From the NCBI RefSeq assembly GCF_025060895.1, contig NZ_JANZKV010000047.1, positions 2,913 to 54,793 of the forward strand: a stretch of 51,881 nucleotides of DNA, written 5' to 3'. The stretch is from Stieleria sedimenti. GTDB taxonomy: Bacteria; Planctomycetota; Planctomycetia; Pirellulales; Pirellulaceae. A program made the position numbers and the translations under genes. The notes under the pieces are model-generated. The model made no database searches. It saw only the letters and a list, made by a program, of their open reading frames with translations, and had not been told where the DNA came from. How positions within the stretch are numbered: position 1 is the stretch's first letter; every line of letters begins with the position of its first letter. This document shows, in pieces, positions 7,288-14,701 of the stretch.

Positions 7288-8832
7288 ATGCAACTTTCGA
7301 ATCGTTTTGCCATCATCGCCCTGGTCGCCTGGGCGTGTTTCGCTTCACCGTCATCCGCGGCCGAACAGCCGAATATTGTCTTGATGTTGTCCGACGACAT
7401 GGGCTGGGCGGACCCCGGATTTCAGGGCGGAAACGCGGAACTGACTCCGAACCTGGATCGTCTGGCCGGCGAAAGTCTTCGTCTGACGCAGTTCTATGCC
7501 CATTCGGTCTGCGCACCGACCCGCTGTGCCTTGATGACCGGACGCTACGCGTTTCGCAATTGGATGGATTGGCGGTCGGAAGATTTTGGCAAACCGAGTT
7601 ACCTGAAAAAACTGGGGCTGGAACTCGCACACACCCCCGACGGGACACCGACTCGGATGCTGCACGGACTGGACACCAACGAACACACAATCGCCGAAGC
7701 CTTGAAGGCCTCCGGCTACTACACCGCCTTGATCGGCAAGTGGCACCTGGGTGAATGGTTACCCGAACAATTGCCAATGGGCCAGGGTTTTGATCACCAA
7801 TATGGTCACTACGGCTGGGGCATCGATTACAACAACTACACGATCCCCCACAATTCGCCGGCCACGTTTGCAGTCTATGATTGGCATCGCAATCAACAAC
7901 CGCTCGACGAACAGGGATACTCGACCGACCTGTTCGCCAACGAAGCGGTTCGGCTCATTTCTGAGCGCAGCAAGGACGTTCCGTTTTTCATCTATGTTCC
8001 CTTCAATGCGATCCACGGACCACTGGAGGAGATCCCACGTTACACCGACACGCTCGATAAGCGTTCGGCGGCGCTCAAATGCCTCGACGACGCCGTGGGA
8101 CGCATCGTCGGTGCGGTCGACCAATATGGCTTCACCGAAAACACGATTGTCGTGTTTGCCAATGACAATGGAGGATTGACTGAAGAGGTCAACCGGCCGT
8201 ACCGCGGAACCAAGAACACGACGTTCGAAGGCGGAGTCCGTGTGGCGTGTACGATGCGATGGCCTGGAAAGATTCCCGCCGGAAAAACAAGTGACGCGAT
8301 GATGCACGTCGTCGATTTGCTGCCGACGTTTGTCAGTCTCGCCGCAGGCAGCACGAAACCGTGTCGACCGCTGGACGGCATGGACATGTCGCAAGTGATT
8401 TTGAATGGGCAGCCGAGCCCGCGAACGGAGATCGTGTACGAGGTCGCCGGCAGCGTGCGTTTGCCGACCATCCGCTCGGGTGACTTCAAACTGATGGGGG
8501 ACATGCTTTACAACATCGCCACCGATCCGACCGAGTCCACGGACATCGCGTCAAAGCATCCCGAAATCGTCGCTCGATTGAAATCGCAACTCGATGCGAT
8601 CGGCAAACAGCGACCACCGTTGCAACAAGTCCTCGGATCGCCGCCGCGATTGATGCACCCGCCGCAACCCTTTGTCTATGGTCAAGCAGAAAACCGCGAT
8701 GCGCCGGACTGGTTGAAGACGCGGGTGATGGCGGTGCGGAGCAAGCAGCCCCAGTCGTGGCCGCCCGGCGAGACCCCGTGGCCGCAAGCCCCGACCGGTG
8801 CAACGATCAAGTACAGCGGCGACGGCCGGTAG
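7288..8832 (+). CDS. Secreted formylglycine-dependent sulfatase
   Basis: A 514-residue arylsulfatase-type enzyme hydrolysing sulfate esters, probably on sulfated polysaccharide fragments. I chose the ATG at 7288 because it opens a signal peptide (MQLSNRFAII to SSAAEQPN) directly before the first catalytic strand NIVLMLSDDMGW. The signature CAPTRCALMTGRY places the cysteine to be converted to formylglycine at residue 75. Other metal or substrate motifs are GKWHLGEW, NDNGG and the RGTKNTTFEGGVRV segment. The length fits the family. Periplasmic or exported location is inferred from the signal peptide. A maturase is needed but is not in this window. A second sulfatase lies 3 kb away in the opposite direction and a DUF4832 glycosidase-like gene follows on the same strand. 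Confidence 0.93.
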   Translation: MQLSNRFAIIALVAWACFASPSSAAEQPNIVLMLSDDMGWADPGFQGGNAELTPNLDRLAGESLRLTQFYAHSVCAPTRCALMTGRYAFRNWMDWRSEDFGKPSYLKKLGLELAHTPDGTPTRMLHGLDTNEHTIAEALKASGYYTALIGKWHLGEWLPEQLPMGQGFDHQYGHYGWGIDYNNYTIPHNSPATFAVYDWHRNQQPLDEQGYSTDLFANEAVRLISERSKDVPFFIYVPFNAIHGPLEEIPRYTDTLDKRSAALKCLDDAVGRIVGAVDQYGFTENTIVVFANDNGGLTEEVNRPYRGTKNTTFEGGVRVACTMRWPGKIPAGKTSDAMMHVVDLLPTFVSLAAGSTKPCRPLDGMDMSQVILNGQPSPRTEIVYEVAGSVRLPTIRSGDFKLMGDMLYNIATDPTESTDIASKHPEIVARLKSQLDAIGKQRPPLQQVLGSPPRLMHPPQPFVYGQAENRDAPDWLKTRVMAVRSKQPQSWPPGETPWPQAPTGATIKYSGDGR

Positions 8833-8858
8833 GTCGCAGAGCCTTGGAACGGGGTGTC

Positions 8859-8966
8859 GCTGGTGTCTAGGCTTCAGCCGATTCCCTCCGCACGCCGCTT
8901 TGCGGCTGGCGACTTCGGGAGATGCCTGAAGGCATCCGAAGATGCGCCTGAAGGCTGGACACCAAC
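8859..8966. repeat. Three-hairpin palindromic repeat after the sulfatase gene
   Basis: A roughly 108-bp element bounded by inverted ends (TGGTGTCTAGGCTTCA left, TGAAGGCTGGACACCA right). It has an internal hairpin around GCCGCTTTGCGGC and another around GATGCCTGAAGGCATC. The same plan is present at 10544-10652. It begins 27 bp after the sulfatase stop codon. Confidence 0.75.
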
Positions 8967-9121
8967 ACTCACGTACGACTTGGTCAAGAGAGGCGGACAA
9001 CATACCAGCGAGTGGCACGTGGGGAATGTCTCATGCCTCAAAGACTCGCGCCACAGGCTGGCTTGCCGTTTATTCTACGCGGTAGGTAGAAGGAGCCTCC
9101 ACAACCCTACAGGTATCACCA

Positions 9122-10543
9122 ATGAAAAACCACGTTCACGCGATCCTACGAATCTTCTGTTGCACGGTCATTTATTTTCTGGGGTTGCTCGGCGACGGGG
9201 CCACGACCGACGCGGAGCAAGCGTTTGACCTGAAACCGGCCGCCAGTCCGGCCGACAATCCGCTCAAAGGTTTGGTGCCGTACGCGCGTCCCCACCCGGA
9301 TCGATTCCCGCACAGCATGGAGTTCAGCTACCTCGCATTCAGCGATCTGATGCTCGCGGAAGACGAATTCAATTGGCAACCGCTGGAAACACTGCTCGAC
9401 GACATCGCCTCGCGTGGCAACCAAGCAGTGATTCGGGTTTACGTCGAGTATCCGGGCAAGAAGAAAGGGATTCCGGAATACCTGATCAAGGGCGGGTTGA
9501 AGCTGCATACGTACCTGAACACCAACACGGCGCCGCTGCCGCCGAAAGAGATCACGACACCGGACTACGAGGACGAGCGACTGCGTTCGGCGTTTCGTGC
9601 GTTCATCACTGCGTTTGGCGACAATTACGACGGAGACGCCCGTTTGGCCTACATCACCGCCGGCTTGCTGGGTACCTGGGGCGAATGGCATACCTATCCA
9701 CGAAGTGATCTCTGGGCCAGCAAAGAAACTCAAGCTATCGTGCTGGATGCCTACGAAGCCGCGTTCTCGTCCACGCCGATTCTGCTGCGTTACCCCGCCG
9801 GACCGAAGCACGGCTACCAGACCGAAAACGCGTCGCGCCCCTTCGGCTATCACGACGACTCCTTTGCTTGGGCAACGATCGACACCGGCAGGCAAGCGGA
9901 CGATTGGTTCTACATGCCAGCACTCAAGGCCGCCGGCCGGGCGGCAATCGATAAATGGAAAGCCCATCCGATCGGCGGCGAGATTCGCCCGGAGGCTTGG
10001 GGCAAAGTTTTCGATGACCGTGATCAGTGGCCCAAGCAGGTTCAGAGCTTCCACGAATGTGTCAGCCAAACACACGCGACGTGGTTGATGGACACCGGGA
10101 TGTTTCGTGAGGTCGCTTCACCGAAGCGGCTGGAGCGTGCAACCAAGGAAGTCCGGCGGATGGGGTACGACTTTTTCGTCCGTCGTGTGGCGTTCGTCCC
10201 CGATCGCCAGACGAACCGATGCCAAATCAATCTGCAGTTGATCAATCAAGGCGTCGCGCCGTTTTATGCCGACTGGCCCACCGAAATGGCCTTCGTCGAT
10301 GCAGCCGGAAAAATCGCCAAACGAATGATCGCGCCCGGGTTATCGATGCGGGGGCATTTGCCGAGTTCGTCGGCGCATGAATTGTCGGCGTCGATCGACA
10401 CCGCAGGGCTTTCGGGAACCAACACCGTGTTGATGCGGGTGGTCCATCCGCTCGAAGGGGGCAAACCGTTGCGGTTCGCCAACGCGGAACAAGATCAAAC
10501 GAAACCGGGCTGGTTGACTCTCGGGAAGATTCGTTTGCCGTGA
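9122..10543 (+). CDS. Secreted DUF4832 glycosidase-like protein
   Basis: A 473-residue exported protein with the layout of DUF4832 proteins. The N-terminal signal region (about 1-33) is followed by a TIM-barrel-like part with NPLKGLVPY, RVYVEYPGKKKGIPEYL, and the conserved TAGLLGTWGEWHTY near residue 180. The C-terminal part from about 355 looks like a beta-sandwich (QINLQLINQGVAPFYADWP). The family resembles glycoside hydrolases, and the Glu in WGEWH is a plausible catalytic residue, but to my knowledge the reaction is not established. The ATG is preceded by an AGG 8 bases upstream. It follows a sulfatase gene on the same strand 289 bp away, consistent with a role in sulfated glycan use. Separate transcription is likely because of the intervening repeat. 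Confidence 0.8.
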   Translation: MKNHVHAILRIFCCTVIYFLGLLGDGATTDAEQAFDLKPAASPADNPLKGLVPYARPHPDRFPHSMEFSYLAFSDLMLAEDEFNWQPLETLLDDIASRGNQAVIRVYVEYPGKKKGIPEYLIKGGLKLHTYLNTNTAPLPPKEITTPDYEDERLRSAFRAFITAFGDNYDGDARLAYITAGLLGTWGEWHTYPRSDLWASKETQAIVLDAYEAAFSSTPILLRYPAGPKHGYQTENASRPFGYHDDSFAWATIDTGRQADDWFYMPALKAAGRAAIDKWKAHPIGGEIRPEAWGKVFDDRDQWPKQVQSFHECVSQTHATWLMDTGMFREVASPKRLERATKEVRRMGYDFFVRRVAFVPDRQTNRCQINLQLINQGVAPFYADWPTEMAFVDAAGKIAKRMIAPGLSMRGHLPSSSAHELSASIDTAGLSGTNTVLMRVVHPLEGGKPLRFANAEQDQTKPGWLTLGKIRLP

Positions 10544-10652
10544 TGTTGGTGTCCAGGCTTCAGCCGCTCACCGCCGCAACCGCGAAGCGGTTGCGGCTTC
10601 GGAGGATGCCTGACAGGCATCCCCCGATGCGTCTAAAGGCTGGACACCAACA
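10544..10652. repeat. Three-hairpin palindromic repeat after the DUF4832 gene
   Basis: Left end TGTTGGTGTCCAGGCTT (10544-10560) and right end AAGGCTGGACACCAACA (10636-10652) are inverted with one mismatch. Inside are a perfect hairpin CCGCAACCGC-GAA-GCGGTTGCGG (about 10573-10596) and GATGCCTGACAGGCATC. It begins at the base after the TGA of the DUF4832 gene, so it will be in the transcript 3' end. Confidence 0.8.
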
Positions 10653-10739
10653 CAAGGCCCTATGCTGTTCTGATAAGATTGAGGAGTTGCACGCCGTTGC
10701 CGTGCCGCGTCCCCTGACAAACGTTTGAGTTGAACGAAC

Positions 10740-11015
10740 ATGAAAAAGCTGATTGAAACGCAATTGGGCAACGAGATCGGGATCAACATTCACAGCGCTC
10801 ACCGGATCGAATCGGCAACGCTGCTTGCCGCCGAGGACGATTATTTTTCGGTGACGACCAGCGAGGAAGAAAATGTCTTTCACGTCCCCTACGTCAACAT
10901 CGTCAAAGTGATCGAGAACCCGGAGGGCGTGACGGTCAGCGGCTTTTTCAAGAGCCACAAAACCCATCCGTTTGTGATCAAGATCGGTCACGTGGTGGAA
11001 TACGTCCCGACGTGA
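10740..11015 (+). CDS. Small protein with an Sm-like pattern
   Basis: A 91-residue cytoplasmic protein of unknown function. It is predicted mostly beta: ATLLAAEDDYFSVTTSEEENVFHVPYVNIVKVIEN resembles the strand-loop-strand spacing of Sm/Hfq-like or SH3-like barrels (a DD followed by a hydrophobic strand, then VPYxxIxxV). This is pattern recognition, not a confirmed family. The stop overlaps the start of the next gene (GTGA), so it may be coupled to the acetyltransferase. The ATG at 10740 is the only good start. Confidence 0.75.
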   Translation: MKKLIETQLGNEIGINIHSAHRIESATLLAAEDDYFSVTTSEEENVFHVPYVNIVKVIENPEGVTVSGFFKSHKTHPFVIKIGHVVEYVPT

Positions 11016-11482
11016 CCAACCGAGGCGATCGCGTGATGCACGAAATTCAAATCAGCCGCGACGGCTCCGATGACCAGCGTCAATCGATGTTGTCATGGTT
11101 GCGGGCGTTCAATGAATCGGAAAACGGCGACTTCATGCGTTCGCTATCCGCAGGTGCCGAACAGCCGATCTTTTTGGCCGCGGAACTTGACGACCGTATC
11201 GTCGGCGGACTCGACGGCGTCACCATTCACCAATGGCTGAAGATTGATCTGATGGCGGTCGCGCCGGAGTTTCGGCGTCAGGGGATCGGACGCCGTTTGG
11301 TTGACGAATCGATCCGAATCGCGAGGGAGCGAGATTGTCGGTTCGCGTACGTCGACACGATGTCTTATCAAGCCCCCGAGTTCTATTTGGCGCAAGGTTT
11401 CGTCGAAGCCGGGCGACTGGTCAACTGGGATTCACACGGACACGACAAACTGTTTCTTTCGATGGAACTGTCGGCGTGGTGA
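11012..11482 (+). CDS. GNAT-family N-acetyltransferase
   Basis: A 156-residue GNAT acetyltransferase, transferring an acetyl group from acetyl-CoA to an unknown amine. The acetyl-CoA loop is RRQGIGRRLVDESIRIARE (near residues 90-108), preceded by the strand LKIDLMAVAPEF and followed by the YQAPEFYLAQGF motif typical of the C-terminal half. It starts at a GTG overlapping the previous stop by 4 bp. An ATG at 11036 (MHEIQISRDG) is a good alternative giving 148 residues, with GAGG ten bases upstream. The substrate cannot be inferred from context. Confidence 0.88.
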   Translation: MTNRGDRVMHEIQISRDGSDDQRQSMLSWLRAFNESENGDFMRSLSAGAEQPIFLAAELDDRIVGGLDGVTIHQWLKIDLMAVAPEFRRQGIGRRLVDESIRIARERDCRFAYVDTMSYQAPEFYLAQGFVEAGRLVNWDSHGHDKLFLSMELSAW

Positions 11483-11483
11483 C

Positions 11484-11686
11484 GTAGGTCATGCTGTGCA
11501 TGTCGGGTGGATGTAGGTCATGCTGTGCATGACGGGTGGACGTAGGTCATGCTGTGCATGACGGGTGGATGTAGGTCATGCTGTGCATGACGTCACGATG
11601 GCATGCACAGCATGCCCTACTTTTTCTCATTCTCAGTGACGTAGGTCACGCTGTGCGTGACGGGTGGCATGCACAGCATGCCCTAC
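11484..11686. repeat. 29-bp tandem repeats with inverted copies
   Basis: Four head-to-tail units of 29 bp start at 11484, 11513, 11542 and 11571 (core GTAGGTCATGCTGTGCATGA). An inverted version follows at 11599-11620 (ending CATGCCCTAC), then one more direct unit at 11641 and an inverted end at 11667-11686. Each core is itself palindromic around TCATG-CTGTG-CATGA. The last inverted copy supplies the stop codon of the leftward sulfatase gene (TAG at 11685-11683). There are no unique spacers, so this is not CRISPR. Confidence 0.85.
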
Positions 11687-13029
11687 TTCTTTGGCTCAGG
11701 CTTTTCCTGCTTCGGCAACCACTTGGCCAACTGTGACTCAATAGCGTCACTTCCCTGTTTCGACGCCAGGTTTTCCCACTCGTACGGATCCGCGACGACA
11801 TCGTAGAGTTCTTCTTCGCCGTTGGCGTAACGGATGTAGCGATGCGTTTCGGTCTTGACCGAATGGTTGCCGCGTCCGTGCGTGGTGATCGCGGGGAAGT
11901 CCCATGGCGATTGGGGATCGCGTAACAATGACGAAATGTCTCGGCCGCTGACGTGATCGGGCGTCGCGATACCCGTCAGCTCACACAGCGTCGGGTACAC
12001 CGACATCAAATCGACCGACCGGTCACAGCGGGTGCCGGGCGTCGTCAATCCCGGAACGACCCAGATGAAGGCGGTCCGCGTGGTTTCTTCCCACAACGCG
12101 AACTTGCGCCAGTGTTCTTTTTCGCCAAGGGACCAACCGTGATCGCTCCACAGGCAGATGATCGTGTTGTCTTTGTTCGGGCTGGCATCGAGTGCGTCGA
12201 GCAACCGACCGAGGTTCATGTCGGTGTAGCTGCAGGTCGCCAGATAGGATTGAATCGCTGCTTTCCAACGCCCGCTTTTGAGGAACTTGGCGTGATCGCC
12301 TTGCGGTCCGGCCATCTTCACGCCCGACGGAGGAATGTCGGCCAAATCGTTTTCGATGTGCGGCGGCAGCTGGATCGATTCCAGCGGAAACGCGTCGTAG
12401 TACTTTCTGGGAGCGACGAACGGCAGGTGGGGTTTGTAGAGTCCGCAGGCGACGAAGAACGGTTTGTCGCTTTTCTTGGTGATCCGTTCGATGCAATAGT
12501 TGACGCAGTGCCAATCCATGATGTCGTCGTCTTTCAGGTTGGGGTGCGTCACGTCGTCGTGGTAGCCGTCATATTTCTTCACGCCCGGTCCACTGGCGCT
12601 CAACCCGTCGTCGGGCATGTACTCGGTCCATTCGCTGGGATAGTACTGCCTGGAGTGATAGATCTTTCCGGCACCGGCGACGTGGTAACCGGCATTGAGA
12701 AATTGCGCGCTCAATCCCTCGCCGGCCGCTTGGTGGTTTTTCCAGGCGTGTCCGTTCTTATAGCAGCCGGACACCCACGGTCGTCGTCCGCTCATCAAGG
12801 CACAACGCGATGGTTCACAGGCCGGCACGGCACAATGGGCGTTCGTGAAAGTGACACCGCGCCGAGCCAGCCGATCAAAGTTCGGCGTGCGGGCCTGCGG
12901 GTTGCGGTTCAAATGCGTCAACCAGTGGTTCAAATCATCGACGGCGATGAACAAGACGTTCGGTCGATCGGCCGCCGAGGCGAAACCGGAGAGACAGCAC
13001 AAGGCGGCGACAATCATCAATCGCGACAT
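11683..13029 (-). CDS. Secreted sulfatase, iduronate-2-sulfatase-like
   Basis: A 448-residue formylglycine sulfatase. The ATG at 13029 gives a signal peptide (MSRLMIVAALCCLSGFASAA) followed directly by the catalytic strand DRPNVLFIAVDDLNHW. The signature is CEPSRCALMSGRRP, with the formylglycine cysteine at residue 71. Further motifs are GKIYHSRQYYP, FVACGLYKPHLPF and LWSDHGWSLGEKEHWRKF, the last two characteristic of the iduronate-2-sulfatase/choline-sulfatase side of the family. The exact substrate is unknown. The stop codon lies inside a repeat (see 11484-11686), so the last few residues (EKPEPKK) may have been altered by repeat insertion. It is divergent from the dehydratase gene at 13313. 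Confidence 0.92.
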   Translation of the reverse strand: MSRLMIVAALCCLSGFASAADRPNVLFIAVDDLNHWLTHLNRNPQARTPNFDRLARRGVTFTNAHCAVPACEPSRCALMSGRRPWVSGCYKNGHAWKNHQAAGEGLSAQFLNAGYHVAGAGKIYHSRQYYPSEWTEYMPDDGLSASGPGVKKYDGYHDDVTHPNLKDDDIMDWHCVNYCIERITKKSDKPFFVACGLYKPHLPFVAPRKYYDAFPLESIQLPPHIENDLADIPPSGVKMAGPQGDHAKFLKSGRWKAAIQSYLATCSYTDMNLGRLLDALDASPNKDNTIICLWSDHGWSLGEKEHWRKFALWEETTRTAFIWVVPGLTTPGTRCDRSVDLMSVYPTLCELTGIATPDHVSGRDISSLLRDPQSPWDFPAITTHGRGNHSVKTETHRYIRYANGEEELYDVVADPYEWENLASKQGSDAIESQLAKWLPKQEKPEPKK

Positions 13030-13312
13030 GGGAAATGGCCCGGGGTGAGTGGGAGACGGTCGGGGAGGGTGAGTACCAACCCCTGTCAGTCTATTCGATT
13101 GCCCGGACCGCGGTGCAGCTAACTCCCTAAGGCCAACCTGTGGGCACAAGAACCATCAAAGGGTGCGCCCGGGGTAGGCACGTGCCTGCTGGCCCCGAAC
13201 CGGTGCCGCCCCGTTGCGATTATTGCTAAATTCTGTCTGCGACATCGATTTCCGCGGTCGCGGATTTCACCTGGCGGTCTTAACCCATTGCACCACCCAT
13301 CGAGTGAACGAG

Positions 13313-14413
13313 ATGAAGATTACCGGATTCAAGGTTTATCAAGTCGACCTGCCCCTGGCGGAAGGCAACTACAGCTGGTCGGAGGGGAAGAGCGTCGACG
13401 TCTTTGATTCCACGGTCGTCCAAGTCGAGACGGATTCGGGAGTGGTTGGGTTTGGAGAAGTCTGCCCTCTCGGGCCGGTCTACCTGCCCGCCTACGCCGC
13501 CGGAGCCAGGGCGGGGATGCAGGAACTCGCCCCCCAACTGATCGGCGCGGACCCGACCCAGTTGTGGGCACTCAATCACAAGATGGACCGCGTGATGAAG
13601 GGGCACCCCTACGTCAAAACGGCGATCGACATGGCGTGCTGGGACATCCTGGGCAAAGTCTCCGGGCTGCCGGTTTGCACCTTGCTCGGAGGTCGATTCG
13701 GAGACGACGTGGTGCTCTATCGTGCGATCTCCCAGCGACCGGCCGCGGAGATGGCCGACAACGTGGCCGGATACCGCGGCGAAGGTTATCGACGGTTTCA
13801 GTTGAAAGTTGGTGGCAAAGCGGATGAAGACATCGAGCGAATCCGCGCGGTCCGAGAAATCTTGCAGCCGGGCGATAAATTGGTCGCCGATGCCAACACG
13901 GGCTGGTTGATGCACGAAGCGATGCGGGTCGTCGGTGCCGTGCGTGACGTCGACGTCTACATCGAACAGCCCTGTGCGACGTATCAGCAGTGTTTGACGA
14001 TTCGTCAACACACCAACCTGCCGTTCATCCTGGACGAAGTCATCGACTCGGTCGACGCGATCCTGAAGGGCGCCTCCGATCGTGCGATGGATGCCGTCAA
14101 CATCAAGATCAGCAAGTTCGGCGGACTGACCAAAGCCAAACAGGCGCGCGACCTGTGCGTGTCCCTGGGGATCGCAATGACACTCGAAGACAGCTGGGGC
14201 GGAGACATCATCACCGCAGCGATCGCGCACCTGGCACACAGCACGCCGACCGACTATCTGTTCACTTCGACCGACTTCAACAGCTACGTCACCCGATCGA
14301 TCGCCGACGGGGCACCCCAACGGGTCAACGGTCGGATGGCGGCATCGACCGAGCCCGGGCTGGGGATCACCCCTAAGTTCGACGTCCTGGGCGACCCGGT
14401 CTGGAGCTGCTGA
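13313..14413 (+). CDS. Enolase-superfamily dehydratase, cis-3-hydroxy-L-proline dehydratase-like
   Basis: A 366-residue mandelate racemase/muconate lactonising enzyme family member. The N-terminal capping domain ([15 protein letters not shown] to about 125) is followed by the TIM barrel. Catalytic candidates are Lys165 in QLKVGG and Lys265 in NIKISK, on opposite faces of the active site. The Mg2+ ligands are Asp193 (VADANTGW), Glu218 (YIEQP) and Asp241 (ILDEVID). The start of the protein, the [12 protein letters not shown] segment and the two lysines match what I recall of cis-3-hydroxy-L-proline dehydratases and 4-hydroxyproline betaine epimerases, which feed hydroxyproline into central metabolism. 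It stands alone; no other proline-pathway gene is nearby. The ATG at 13313 was chosen over earlier in-frame codons because it begins the conserved domain. Confidence 0.85.
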   Translation: MKITGFKVYQVDLPLAEGNYSWSEGKSVDVFDSTVVQVETDSGVVGFGEVCPLGPVYLPAYAAGARAGMQELAPQLIGADPTQLWALNHKMDRVMKGHPYVKTAIDMACWDILGKVSGLPVCTLLGGRFGDDVVLYRAISQRPAAEMADNVAGYRGEGYRRFQLKVGGKADEDIERIRAVREILQPGDKLVADANTGWLMHEAMRVVGAVRDVDVYIEQPCATYQQCLTIRQHTNLPFILDEVIDSVDAILKGASDRAMDAVNIKISKFGGLTKAKQARDLCVSLGIAMTLEDSWGGDIITAAIAHLAHSTPTDYLFTSTDFNSYVTRSIADGAPQRVNGRMAASTEPGLGITPKFDVLGDPVWSC

Positions 14414-14457
14414 GCGACCCCGTTGACGCGAACGCATTCAGGATGGACACGGCATTG

Positions 14458-14568
14458 GGTCAAAAAATGGATTGGTCAAAAAATGGATTGGTCAAACGAG
14501 ATGGTGCGTGGTGGGATGATTGCTGTCCAATCGGGTCAACGCATTTTTTGACCACCTAATTTTTGACC
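14458..14568. repeat. Tandem and inverted GGTCAAAAAATGGATT repeats
   Basis: The 16-bp unit GGTCAAAAAATGGATT occurs twice in tandem (14458-14473 and 14474-14489), followed by a third partial start. CATTTTTTGACC at 14542-14553 is the perfect inverse of the unit start, with another TTTTTGACC at 14560-14568. The whole can fold into a long hairpin in the gap between the dehydratase and the first TPR gene, where it could act as a terminator. Confidence 0.75.
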
Positions 14569-14701
14569 ACGATCAGAATAGGCAGGGAAGGATTCCACTC
14601 GCATTTGCGTTTTTCACGGGGTCAACGCCATACTAGGATTCTTACAGCCGCAGACCAGGCGTCGCGGCGAAGGATTTCAAGCACGGCCAAAGACGACGAA
14701 G

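Noticed and set aside
11484-11686. CRISPR-like array of 29-bp direct repeats
   Set aside because: The units abut with no unique spacers, each is palindromic, inverted copies are mixed in, and no cas gene is near.
11953-13122. 389-codon open frame on the plus strand
   Set aside because: It is antisense to the sulfatase gene, which has full catalytic motifs; GC-rich third positions keep the opposite frame open.
13280-14437. 385-codon open frame on the minus strand
   Set aside because: Antisense to the enolase-superfamily gene; low-complexity Asp/Arg/Val composition and no family motif.
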